From NCBI GenBank assembly GCA_015487555.1, contig WFPK01000099.1, forward strand, positions 1 to 54,022: a stretch of 54,022 nucleotides of DNA, read 5' to 3'. Positions 16,936-25,273 of the stretch are shown one piece after another (the stretch's first letter is position 1; every line of letters begins with the position of its first letter). Origin of the DNA: Phycisphaerales bacterium (GTDB lineage: Bacteria; Planctomycetota; Phycisphaerae; Phycisphaerales; UBA1924). The position numbers and the translations under genes are program-made. The notes under the pieces were generated by a model. The model was not told the origin of the DNA. It saw only the letters and a program-made list of their open reading frames with translations, and did no database searches.

Positions 16936-18195
16936 CTACCCGATCGGGCGAAGCGATCGAACCACCTCGGTTCGGTACGCAATCAACGCGGGGATCACCC
17001 CGGCGATGCACGACAACGCGATCGTCGCCAGCACGATCGTCAAATATCCATCAATCGGCAGGGTCGGCTCGATCACGATCCCGACGCGGGCGTGGAGAAT
17101 CCCCGAGACCACCTTGCCGGCGATGATCGCAAGCCCGAGCCCGGCGAACCCGCCGAGTGTGCCGATGATCGCGCTCTCGGTGAGCACAAGGTTGAACACC
17201 CGCATCTTCGAAGCCCCCAGAACGCGCAGCACCGCGATCTGTCGTCGGCGTTGCTCCATCGAGTTATACAACGCAACCAGGATCGAAATCCCCGACGAGC
17301 ACATCACCGCGATCGCCATCGCCAGGAGCACCTGGTCGATATTGGACACGATCGTAAACAGGCTCCCCACCGTGCTCGCTGGGCTGGCGACGGTCCAGTT
17401 GGGATCGCTTCGAAGCATGCCCAAGACCTGCACCAGCGCTGCTTTGCGCGAACCGATCGAGGCGTAGATGCCTGTGATTTTGCGATCGGCATCCATGACA
17501 TCGGCATCTGTGGTTGTGATCCCATGCCCGAGCTGAGACTCGCGCCGATCGTGGGCGTGGAGGATCCACGAAGATTCCAAGCTGGTAAAGAGCGCACGAT
17601 CGTGAGCGGTGGCTGTTGGATCGAGCACCCCGACAACGGTAAAAGCAAACTGGTTGTGATCGTGCCCGCCCATGGCTCTTGGTGCGCCGTGTTCGAGTGT
17701 GATCGAATCGCCGACCTTCAGCCCATGAATCTTGGCCGCTGCCGATCCGACCACTGCCTCGAACGGGGAATCAAAGTATGCGCCCGATGCCAGCGACCAC
17801 CGCTGCCCCATCGCTGGCTCGAATGATTCAAAGAACGCCCCCGTCGTGCCCATCACCGGCGAGCCCTGGTACGAATCACCAAGCTGCGTCGGGACAGTCC
17901 ACGCAAAGGGATACGACGAGACGAGCTGTTCATAATCGGAAAACAGGATCGGGTTGCCCGGCGCATCGGCGTAGAACATCGAGTTGAGCACACTGACGAG
18001 CGGGCCGGCCTCTTTCGAGATCAGAACCTGCACATTGCCCGTGCCTCGTCGAAAGGAATCTTCGCCCGCCGAGCGCATCGAAATCAAAAGCGTCATCAAT
18101 CCCGAGGCGATCGCCACAGTCAGGATGGTCAATGCCGTCGAAAACCATCGGCTTCGCATCGAACGGGTCACAATGTTCCAGTCACTGAGTGCCAT
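16936..18195 (-). CDS. FtsX/MacB-type ABC transporter permease
   Basis: The 419-residue product has one N-terminal helix (STALTILTVAIASGLMTLL), a periplasmic domain of about 240 residues and three C-terminal helices, as in the FtsX/LolC/MacB fold. The periplasmic part has a His-containing segment (GAPRAMGGHDHNQF) followed by FTVVGVLDPTATAHDRALF and further His (ILHAHDRRESQLGHG). A segment of this type is typical of permeases paired with DUF3299 proteins, including the zinc-regulated zrg locus of Vibrio as I recall it. Metal-related transport is therefore a reasonable guess; lipoprotein or peptide export is the alternative. ATG at 18195 directly follows the stop of the ATPase gene. Confidence 0.85.
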   Translation of the reverse strand: MALSDWNIVTRSMRSRWFSTALTILTVAIASGLMTLLISMRSAGEDSFRRGTGNVQVLISKEAGPLVSVLNSMFYADAPGNPILFSDYEQLVSSYPFAWTVPTQLGDSYQGSPVMGTTGAFFESFEPAMGQRWSLASGAYFDSPFEAVVGSAAAKIHGLKVGDSITLEHGAPRAMGGHDHNQFAFTVVGVLDPTATAHDRALFTSLESSWILHAHDRRESQLGHGITTTDADVMDADRKITGIYASIGSRKAALVQVLGMLRSDPNWTVASPASTVGSLFTIVSNIDQVLLAMAIAVMCSSGISILVALYNSMEQRRRQIAVLRVLGASKMRVFNLVLTESAIIGTLGGFAGLGLAIIAGKVVSGILHARVGIVIEPTLPIDGYLTIVLATIALSCIAGVIPALIAYRTEVVRSLRPIG

Positions 18196-18879
18196 CTAGA
18201 CTTGGCTCCGTTCCAAACCCAGATGCGACAATCGCTCATGACGCCCAAATCGCTCGATCAGCGCAGTGTCATGGGTCACGCAGATCAATGCAGCCCCGAT
18301 GGATCGGCAGGCCTCTTGGAGCAGGTCCATCGCGGCGATCGAAAACTCGGGATCGAGCGCAGCGGTTGGTTCGTCGGCCAGCACCACGCTCGGCGAGCAC
18401 GCCACCGCACGCGCCACCGCCACGCGCTGCTGTTGACCGATGCTCAGGTCCTGAACCAACGCATCGGGCGTGTCGATCCCCAAAGTCTCAAGCAGCCCCA
18501 TCGCCCGATCACGGTGCGCACTTGGCGACAGCTCGGAGAACATCAACGAAGCAAAGATATTCTCGATCACGGTGAACCCGTGGAGGAGCTGAAAGGTCTG
18601 GAAGACCATGCCGATGTGCTGCCCGCGGAACCGATCGCGCTTTGATCCACGCAAGGCATGGACATCGGTGCCCCGGACCTTGACAGTGCCCGATGTCGGG
18701 TCCATCAACCCGGCAATCAGATGCAAAAGCGTGCTCTTGCCACACCCCGAATGCCCAGTCAATACCAGCTGCTCTGCGGGCTCAATACACACCGCCTCCA
18801 CCGACACGGCCAAGTGCTCGCTCCGGGGATACCGATAACGCAGCGCTTTGAGCTCGACAACAGGCTGTGTGCTTTGCAT
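18196..18879 (-). CDS. LolD/MacB-type ABC transporter ATP-binding protein
   Basis: The 227-residue product has Walker A GHSGCGKST, Q-loop VFQTFQLL, signature LSIGQQQR, Walker B VVLADEP and the switch His in VTHD. Length and sequence fit the LolD/FtsE/MacB class that pairs with FtsX-type permeases. ATG at 18879 (MQSTQPVVELKALRY) begins the conserved domain; an upstream in-frame extension does not resemble the family. The stop touches the permease start, so the two are co-translated. The DUF3299-like gene follows. The 211 bases up to the divergent gene at 19091 should hold both promoters. Confidence 0.92.
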   Translation of the reverse strand: MQSTQPVVELKALRYRYPRSEHLAVSVEAVCIEPAEQLVLTGHSGCGKSTLLHLIAGLMDPTSGTVKVRGTDVHALRGSKRDRFRGQHIGMVFQTFQLLHGFTVIENIFASLMFSELSPSAHRDRAMGLLETLGIDTPDALVQDLSIGQQQRVAVARAVACSPSVVLADEPTAALDPEFSIAAMDLLQEACRSIGAALICVTHDTALIERFGRHERLSHLGLERSQV

Positions 18880-19090
18880 ATTCACGATCTGGCCCGAATC
18901 GTAGGAAGGTACAATGACCAAGTCGGCAAGGATCGAAATTGGGACGCCAGGCCGCTGCCATGCCTTTTCAAAGGTATTTGTTCGGTGGAATTCTTTCAAA
19001 TTGCCCAAGAATTGATTGTAATTTGGACCTATCTCCGGTTACGCTGTATTGAGTAAACCCAAATACCCACTTTCTGGAGGATAAAACAAG

Positions 19091-20440
19091 ATGTTTCGTA
19101 TCTCAGCAATCGCAGCGCTCGCTGCAAGCTGTGGCGTCGCTGCTGCAGCACCCGATGTCATCACAGGCGCACTCACCGATGTCAACTTCTACGGCACAGT
19201 CGGGGGCATCAGTGCCTACTCCGTCGGCACCACCTCCTGTAACGCTGGCGATGTCAACCTTGACTGGTATGACGGACAGCCCAATCACCCCGTGATTCAG
19301 GTTTCGATCTTCCGTCTGCTCGATGGACGCATGGAACAGCTCGGCGTTTCGTTCGTGAAGCATTCATTCGCTTCGCTCCAAGGCAATGCCTGTGGCTTTG
19401 GTTGCCAGGGCGGGGGCACCTTCAACGAACTGGGCCCTGGGTGTTCAGACCCATACGGTGCCGGTCTCAACGGCTCGCAGTCTGATCTTGGCCCACGATC
19501 AGAGGTCAACGCATGGGACGGAGAGTTCGTCTACCCATACACCTCGATCAACCAAAGCGGCAACGCCATCTACAAACGAATCCAGGTCCAACGCACAGAC
19601 ATGCAATCAGAAGGAGCCCTCTACTTCGTTGAAGGACAGTATGTCATCAAAGACGAGTTCGGTTTCTTCCAGGACGATGGCGTCACCCCAACGAGCTACA
19701 ACAATGTGAGCTACAAGCGACTCAATGTGTTCTCGAACGGAAACGCTTCCACCACCGGCGGGACAGCACGCGAAAAATCCGCACTCATCGCATGGCAAGA
19801 GCATGGACTGGGCGTCAACACTCCAGACCCACGCGTCACCGTCGTGACCGCTGCGGTTCCGGGTGAGGGCAAGCTCGAAGTCGCTTCCAAAGCCACCGAT
19901 CTTGGTGATGGCACCTGGCGATACGACTACGCGGTTCACAACCAGAACTCGCATATGTCCGTTGGGACCTTCACCGTTCCTCACACAGGAACTGCCAGCG
20001 ATTTCTACTTCAATGACATCGACTACCACGACTCGGTAGACGCCGCGATCGACGGCACCGACTGGGTGCCTGTCGAAAGTGGCAGCGAAATCACATGGGC
20101 AACCGACACATTCGCTTCGAATGTCAACGCCAATGCGATCCGCTGGGGCACCACTTACAACTTCTCGTTCGTTTCGGCAAATGCTCCGACCGAAGGCAAT
20201 GTCACGCTGGGCATGTGGCGCGACCCGAGCATCTCGGTTGTTGCAAGCGTCACGGTTCCATCGGCGGGTGTCTGTGCACCAGACATCAACGGCGATGGTG
20301 AACTCAACTTCTTCGATATCTCCGCATTCCTCACCGCCTTCAACAACGGCGATGCGGTCGCAGATTTCAATGACGATGGCGAGTTCAACTTCTTCGATAT
20401 CTCCGCATTCCTCGAAGCATTCGGCGCCGGATGCGGATAA
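19091..20440 (+). CDS. secreted protein with C-terminal GC-type dockerin repeats
   Basis: The 449-residue product has a signal peptide (MFRISAIAALAASCGVAAAA, cleavage before PDV). The body is beta-rich with Cys residues (ACGFGCQGGG) and no domain I recognise. It ends with two EF-hand-like loops, DINGDGELNFFD and DFNDDGEFNFFD, each followed by a short helix (ISAFLTAF, ISAFLEAF), then GAGCG. Spacing and loop residues (D-x-N-x-D-G-x5-D) resemble type I dockerins and suggest calcium binding. In planctomycetes this tail is thought to serve anchoring or sorting. GGAGG lies about 9 bases before the ATG. A strong terminator follows. One of three such proteins in this region. Confidence 0.85.
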   Translation: MFRISAIAALAASCGVAAAAPDVITGALTDVNFYGTVGGISAYSVGTTSCNAGDVNLDWYDGQPNHPVIQVSIFRLLDGRMEQLGVSFVKHSFASLQGNACGFGCQGGGTFNELGPGCSDPYGAGLNGSQSDLGPRSEVNAWDGEFVYPYTSINQSGNAIYKRIQVQRTDMQSEGALYFVEGQYVIKDEFGFFQDDGVTPTSYNNVSYKRLNVFSNGNASTTGGTAREKSALIAWQEHGLGVNTPDPRVTVVTAAVPGEGKLEVASKATDLGDGTWRYDYAVHNQNSHMSVGTFTVPHTGTASDFYFNDIDYHDSVDAAIDGTDWVPVESGSEITWATDTFASNVNANAIRWGTTYNFSFVSANAPTEGNVTLGMWRDPSISVVASVTVPSAGVCAPDINGDGELNFFDISAFLTAFNNGDAVADFNDDGEFNFFDISAFLEAFGAGCG

Positions 20441-20490
20441 TCCATCGCTGAATCTTCAACACGATTCTCGTGTTTGAAACAATCCTCCGA

Positions 20491-20520
20491 CCCCCGCTCT
20501 GTGTGGAGCGGGGGTTTTTT
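20491..20520 (+). terminator. rho-independent terminator after the secreted protein gene
   Basis: Stem CCCCCGCTC/GAGCGGGGG, loop of six bases, then six T. Confidence 0.9.
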
Positions 20521-20564
20521 CATCCCCAGACAAATGCTGTGGGCAACTACGGATACACTCTGGT

Positions 20565-21224
20565 ATGCCTCAGCACACCCAAAGCGATACCCATCAACAG
20601 AGCATCGTCATCTTCGATCACCCACTGATCGCCCACAAAATGGCGACCATCCGCAACACAAACACCGGACACCGCACTTTCAGAGCTGCCCTTTCCCAGA
20701 TCGCTGGGCTGATGGTCTATGAAGTCACCCGCTCATTGCCCACCGAGCACATCAACATCGAGACCCCAACACAAACAACCGCCAGATGCACCGTCCTCGC
20801 AGGCACCATCACCATCGTCCCCGTCCTGCGAGCAGGACTCGGCATGATCGATGGCATCCTTGATGTCATGCCCGAAGCACGCATCGGGCACCTCGGGCTC
20901 GCCCGTGATGAACAGACCCTCGAACCCCACGCCTATCTCAACAAGCTCCCCGCCGATCTCGATACCGGCCCGGTGATCCTCGTCGATCCCATGCTCGCCA
21001 CCGGCGGGAGCGCCTCGGCGGCCCTGACCATGCTCAGGCAAGCCGGCGCCGATGACATCCGCATGATCTGCCTCGTCGCAGCCCCCGAAGGCATCAACCG
21101 GCTCAAAGCAGACCACCCCGAGGTCACCCTCTACGCAGCAGCTCTCGATGAACGACTCAATGAAAAAGGCTACATCATGCCCGGGCTCGGCGACGCAGGC
21201 GATCGGATGTACGGAACCGTCTAG
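20565..21224 (+). CDS. upp: uracil phosphoribosyltransferase
   Basis: Upp joins uracil and PRPP to give UMP in pyrimidine salvage. The 219-residue product has the expected length and motifs: an N-terminal HPLIAHKMATIRN, VPVLRAGLGMIDG, the PRPP-binding loop VILVDPMLATGGSA, and the uracil-binding end YIMPGLGDAGDRMYGT. It starts at ATG 20565 in a short intergenic region after a terminator, so it should have its own promoter. The gene converges, six bases apart, on a gene for a yeast-type cytosine deaminase; together they would turn cytosine into uracil and then UMP. Confidence 0.97.
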   Translation: MPQHTQSDTHQQSIVIFDHPLIAHKMATIRNTNTGHRTFRAALSQIAGLMVYEVTRSLPTEHINIETPTQTTARCTVLAGTITIVPVLRAGLGMIDGILDVMPEARIGHLGLARDEQTLEPHAYLNKLPADLDTGPVILVDPMLATGGSASAALTMLRQAGADDIRMICLVAAPEGINRLKADHPEVTLYAAALDERLNEKGYIMPGLGDAGDRMYGTV

Positions 21225-21230
21225 AGACAA

Positions 21231-21698
21231 TCACCTCTTCGGAGGCACCCCGATATCCTCGTCCCATAAATCCGGGCGCTCGGAAATAAACCGCTCCATC
21301 AGCTCGATACACCGCCGATCATCGGCCAGCACCACCTCCACACCCTCAGCATCGAGCCAATCTTCGCGCCCCATAAAACTCTGGTGCTCGCCGATCACCA
21401 CCCGAGGAATCCGGTGAAGAATCGCGGTGCCCGTGCACATCGCGCACGGCGAGAGGGTCGATGCAAGTGTCAGTGTGTGCCAATCTCGCCTGCGCCCAGC
21501 ATTGCGGATGCACACCGTCTCGGCGTGGGCGGTGGGGTCGTCCGACTGCACACGCATATTGTGCCCGGCTGCGACAATCTCGCCAACTTGATTCACCAAT
21601 GCCGACCCGATCGGGATCCCGCCTTCATCACGCGATTTGCAGGCCTGTGCATACGCCTGATCGAGGGCGCGTTGATCGAGCTTGGTCAGTGTGTTCAT
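21231..21698 (-). CDS. cytosine deaminase of the yeast (Fcy1) type
   Basis: The 155-residue product is close in length to yeast cytosine deaminase (158) and resembles it throughout: EGGIPIGSALVN, AAGHNMRVQ, HAE (His58, Glu60), PCAMC (Cys85, Cys88), and the tail ERPDLWDEDIG, where yeast has ERPQDWFEDIG. His58, Cys85 and Cys88 would bind zinc and Glu60 would carry the proton. The W and D of the tail close over cytosine in the yeast enzyme, which supports this substrate over guanine or tRNA adenosine. ATG at 21698 starts the conserved region. The gene faces upp across six bases, which fits a cytosine salvage route. It is unrelated to the larger E. coli CodA. Confidence 0.88.
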   Translation of the reverse strand: MNTLTKLDQRALDQAYAQACKSRDEGGIPIGSALVNQVGEIVAAGHNMRVQSDDPTAHAETVCIRNAGRRRDWHTLTLASTLSPCAMCTGTAILHRIPRVVIGEHQSFMGREDWLDAEGVEVVLADDRRCIELMERFISERPDLWDEDIGVPPKR

Positions 21699-21742
21699 AG
21701 CCGAGTGTATCACCGCTGCGATCAAAGTGCTGCGATCAAAGT

Positions 21743-22648
21743 TCAGTCGGTTGGCTTCTGGGTATCCCCATCCTGAGCACCTGGCTTGGCTTCGGGTTTG
21801 GGGTTGACCTCGGGGACGAAGGGGGCGCGATCGAGCGGGTCGGCATCCATCGGGATCAGCTCGGCTTCGGCGTGCATGTGGATGGGCTCGAAGAAGGTGC
21901 CGGGCAGGTCGCTTTTCCATGGGTCCTGGAGGTGTCGAAGCATCCCATAGGGCACGCGCAGGCGCATCGAGACGATAGTAGGATCATTTTGATCCACTTC
22001 GATACTGAACTCGCCGTGGTTTTCTTTGCCATCGAGTGCGCCCGGCGTGGCGTTTTCGCCGGCGATCACCCGCCCGCCGAGGGTGTCGTCAGGATCGGAG
22101 AGCAGGTACTGGTTCCGGGCGGTGGCCGGGAGCTCGCAGGCTTCCAGATCGCCAAGTGCATATTTGAGGTGCATCATCCCGGTACCCTGGTGGTATTTGA
22201 CGGGCTGATTGAACTTGATGCCGGTGACGGCGAACTCGATGGAGGTATGCGGATCAATCCCGGCGAAGAAGGCCCGTGCGTTGTCGATCTTGGTCACGCC
22301 GAGCCGAATCACTGCGCCTTTGGGGTGTCCAGCGCCGGTCTCGACGCGGGTGCCTCCCATGGTCACATAGCATTTGACATTCTTGCCGATCGGCTCGCCT
22401 CCGATTGGCGCGGTGAAGGGCATCGTTCCGGAATGCCCGCGCTCTTGCCCGCCGACGACCCAGCTGACACGCACACGCGGATGCACATCTTCTTCAACGA
22501 GCAACAGCCCGGAGTCCGAGGCGGGCTCGGATAGATCGAGTTCCGGTGCGGCTTTGGGCCCAGCGATCGCTCCCGAAGCAGCAGCCATCGAACCCAAGAT
22601 GCCAACCATGACCCAGACAAAGCGTGTTTTTGTTCGTTCCATGACCAT
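21743..22648 (-). CDS. exported protein of unknown function
   Basis: The 301-residue product has a signal peptide (VWVMVGILGSMAAASGAIA) and a beta-rich body with no family I recognise. Visible features are WVVGGQERGHSGTMPF, a segment KCYVTMGGTRVETG, and a Pro/Lys-rich tail (VNPKPEAKPGAQDGDTQ). The start is either ATG 22648, with GGA about nine bases upstream, or ATG 22642; a TTG at 22660 is less likely. It ends 45 bases before the cytosine deaminase start on the same strand and could share a transcript with it, although no functional link is apparent. Confidence 0.75.
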   Translation of the reverse strand: MVMERTKTRFVWVMVGILGSMAAASGAIAGPKAAPELDLSEPASDSGLLLVEEDVHPRVRVSWVVGGQERGHSGTMPFTAPIGGEPIGKNVKCYVTMGGTRVETGAGHPKGAVIRLGVTKIDNARAFFAGIDPHTSIEFAVTGIKFNQPVKYHQGTGMMHLKYALGDLEACELPATARNQYLLSDPDDTLGGRVIAGENATPGALDGKENHGEFSIEVDQNDPTIVSMRLRVPYGMLRHLQDPWKSDLPGTFFEPIHMHAEAELIPMDADPLDRAPFVPEVNPKPEAKPGAQDGDTQKPTD

Positions 22649-22834
22649 GAGTGTATCCAAAGACCGATTTCATACCACCAAATCCGGCATTTGGGCAACC
22701 GAATCATCAAGCAAGACGAATAATCAGATGCTTACTCAAGCAAGGGGTGTGCGTGCGTCTGTTTCGTACGCAAAGAACACGCTCTTTCGCGCCCAGATCT
22801 GCTCGGCGCATAAACATCGAAAGGATTGTCCACG

Positions 22835-25126
22835 ATGGGCCTTGACTCCGAATCGCGCTTTGGTTGCCACCTTACACTCGCAGCATCTGCCTTGCTCATC
22901 CTCACAGGCACCAACGCCAACGCCCACGATGATGATGTGCGCAAAATCCTCGACAACCTCCCACCGGTCTATGGCGACATCTGGACCCAGGGCATGTCAA
23001 CCCCACGCGGGGTCGCCTACGCATCTTCAAACATCACCCTGCTGGCACAAATCCCGCTCAACAACTTCCCCGGCCTGCCCTCAACCCTCTCAGGCAACGA
23101 CTGCTGGGGGTATGTCTCGGATTCGGGACGCGAATACGCAATCATGGGGCTCGAAGGCGGATACGGATTCGTCGAGATCACCAACCCGACAAACCCGATC
23201 GTTGTCGACACCATCCCAGGACCAGTGAGCCTCTGGCATGATGTCAAAGTCGTTGGCAACTATGCCTATGGCGTCTCCGAAGGCGGATCAGGCATCCAGA
23301 TCATGGACCTCTCCGATATCGACAACGGCAATGTCACCCTCGTGCGCAACTGGACCGCTGGCGGCTATTCCACCTCCCACAACATCGTCGTCAACGAAGA
23401 CACCGGCTCGCTCTGGGTCGTGGGCACCAACATCGGCAACGGCGGGCTCATCCACATTGATATCTCCAACCCCGAACTCCCATCACTCGATGGCGGATGG
23501 ACCCAAATGTATGTCCATGACGCCCAGGTCGTCACCTGGCAGGGCGGCGCATTCGACGGACGAGAGATCGCCTTCGTCGCGGGCGGATTCTCGAGCGGAT
23601 GGACCTCGACCGGGCTCCGCATCGTCGATGTCACCAATCCCAACAGCACACAGACACTCGCCACCGTGTTCTATCCAAACGCCGGGTACGCCCACCAGGT
23701 CTGGCTCTCAGACGATCGCAAGTATGTCTACCTCAACGACGAGCTCGACGAAGGCAACTCGGTCTCGGTCACCACCACACGCGTCATCAATGTCGAAGAC
23801 CTCGCCAATCCATTCCTTGTCGGCACCTACACCTCAGGCTCGGCAGCAATCGACCACAACCTCTACACCCACAACGGCATGGTCTTTCAGGCAAACTACC
23901 GCTCGGGCTTGCGGGTCTTCGATGCCCTCGATCCGATCAACCCCGTCGAGATCGCCTACTTCGATACTTTCCCAGGCTCAGATTCCCCCGAGTTCAACGG
24001 CGCCTGGTCCAACTACCCCTTCTTCCCCTCGGGCAATGTGCTGATCTCCGATATCGAACGCGGGCTCTTTATCGTCCGCGTCGATGCTGAGCTTCGCCCG
24101 ATGGCTTTGTCGCAGATCGGAGACCCCATCACCGTGATCGACCCCGCTGGTGGACAGGTGCTCACGGCATCAACCATCACCCGCAATGGGGTCGTTGTCG
24201 ATGCGGTCAACCTCATGCTCGACACCGGATCAGGGTTTACCCCAATCCCCATGACCAACAACGGCGACGATACCTACTCAGCCCCACTGCCCATCATCAC
24301 CTGTGATTCAGATGTCCGCTACTACTTTGAAGCCTCGACCACCGATGGATTCACGACCACCTTCCCCGCCGACGCCCCCGCCGATGTTTTCAGCGCCGAT
24401 GTCATCTCATCGGTTGTTGAAATCTTCGCGGATAACTTCGAGTCCAACACCGGATGGACAGTCTCAGGATCGGTCTCCGACGGTGCCTGGGAACGCGGCG
24501 TCCCCGCAGGCGGCGGCGGACGAGGCGATCCGGCATTCGATTTCGATGGGTCGGGCAAATGCTACCTCACCGACAATGTCGAGGGCAACTCCGATGTCGA
24601 TGGCGGCACCACCATCCTCACCTCGCCACCGATGGATGCATCGGGCGGCAACACCACCCTCGTCTACGCCCTGTGGTACTCAAACAACATCGGCGTCATC
24701 GACGACTCGATGAGTGTCGAGCTCTCCAACAACAACGGCTCATCATGGACCACCATCGACACCCTGGGACCAGAATCCCAAGGCGGGGGATGGAACCAAT
24801 ACGCTTTCGATCTCGATACGATCTTCGCCAACCCATCGAGCCAAGTCCGCGTGCGGTTCGTAGTTTCAGATCTCTTCGAAGGCTCGGTCGTCGAAGCCGG
24901 CGTCGATCAGGTACAACTCGTTGAGCGCTCGTGCGAAGATGTCCAGATCGGGTGTAACCAGGCCGACCTCGCCGAGCCATACGGGCAACTCAACTTCTTT
25001 GATATCTCCACATTCCTCACCGTCTTTAGCGCCAACGAGCCTGCAGCTGACATCAACAACGATGGGCTTCACAACTTCTTCGACATCTCTGACTTCCTCA
25101 CCATCTTCAGCGCCGGGTGCCCATAG
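22835..25126 (+). CDS. secreted choice-of-anchor B protein with GC-type dockerin tail
   Basis: The 763-residue product has a signal peptide (ALLILTGTNANA|HDD). Residues about 50-420 form a beta-propeller-like domain of the choice-of-anchor B type: repeated units such as YAIMGLEGGYGFVEITNP, SLWHDVKVVGNYAYGVSEGG and HNLYTHNGMVFQANYRSGLR. A central beta domain and a jelly-roll-like part (DNFESNTGWTVSG to SQVRVRF) follow. The tail has two dockerin-like units; the first is degenerate (ADLAEPYGQLNFFD), the second keeps the loop DINNDGLHNFFD and ends SAGCP. AAGGA lies nine bases before the ATG at 22835. Probably an extracellular or surface protein; the ligand is unknown. Confidence 0.88.
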   Translation: MGLDSESRFGCHLTLAASALLILTGTNANAHDDDVRKILDNLPPVYGDIWTQGMSTPRGVAYASSNITLLAQIPLNNFPGLPSTLSGNDCWGYVSDSGREYAIMGLEGGYGFVEITNPTNPIVVDTIPGPVSLWHDVKVVGNYAYGVSEGGSGIQIMDLSDIDNGNVTLVRNWTAGGYSTSHNIVVNEDTGSLWVVGTNIGNGGLIHIDISNPELPSLDGGWTQMYVHDAQVVTWQGGAFDGREIAFVAGGFSSGWTSTGLRIVDVTNPNSTQTLATVFYPNAGYAHQVWLSDDRKYVYLNDELDEGNSVSVTTTRVINVEDLANPFLVGTYTSGSAAIDHNLYTHNGMVFQANYRSGLRVFDALDPINPVEIAYFDTFPGSDSPEFNGAWSNYPFFPSGNVLISDIERGLFIVRVDAELRPMALSQIGDPITVIDPAGGQVLTASTITRNGVVVDAVNLMLDTGSGFTPIPMTNNGDDTYSAPLPIITCDSDVRYYFEASTTDGFTTTFPADAPADVFSADVISSVVEIFADNFESNTGWTVSGSVSDGAWERGVPAGGGGRGDPAFDFDGSGKCYLTDNVEGNSDVDGGTTILTSPPMDASGGNTTLVYALWYSNNIGVIDDSMSVELSNNNGSSWTTIDTLGPESQGGGWNQYAFDLDTIFANPSSQVRVRFVVSDLFEGSVVEAGVDQVQLVERSCEDVQIGCNQADLAEPYGQLNFFDISTFLTVFSANEPAADINNDGLHNFFDISDFLTIFSAGCP

Positions 25127-25160
25127 ACCATGCGATTCCTCGCCTGAAAGCCACCACCAA

Positions 25161-25206
25161 AACCAACATTTATCGGACAAAACAACCGATGTTTGTTGGT
25201 TTTTTT
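25161..25206 (+). terminator. rho-independent terminator after the choice-of-anchor B gene
   Basis: A long imperfect stem (AACCAACA...ATCGG paired with CCGAT...TGTTGGTT) is followed by a run of T. It lies 34 bases past the stop. Confidence 0.85.
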
Positions 25207-25273
25207 GTGCCGATACCAAGTGCCTCTCGGGTAGAATCCATACTTACCCGAAGGTCAAAGAAGAGGAGAATCC

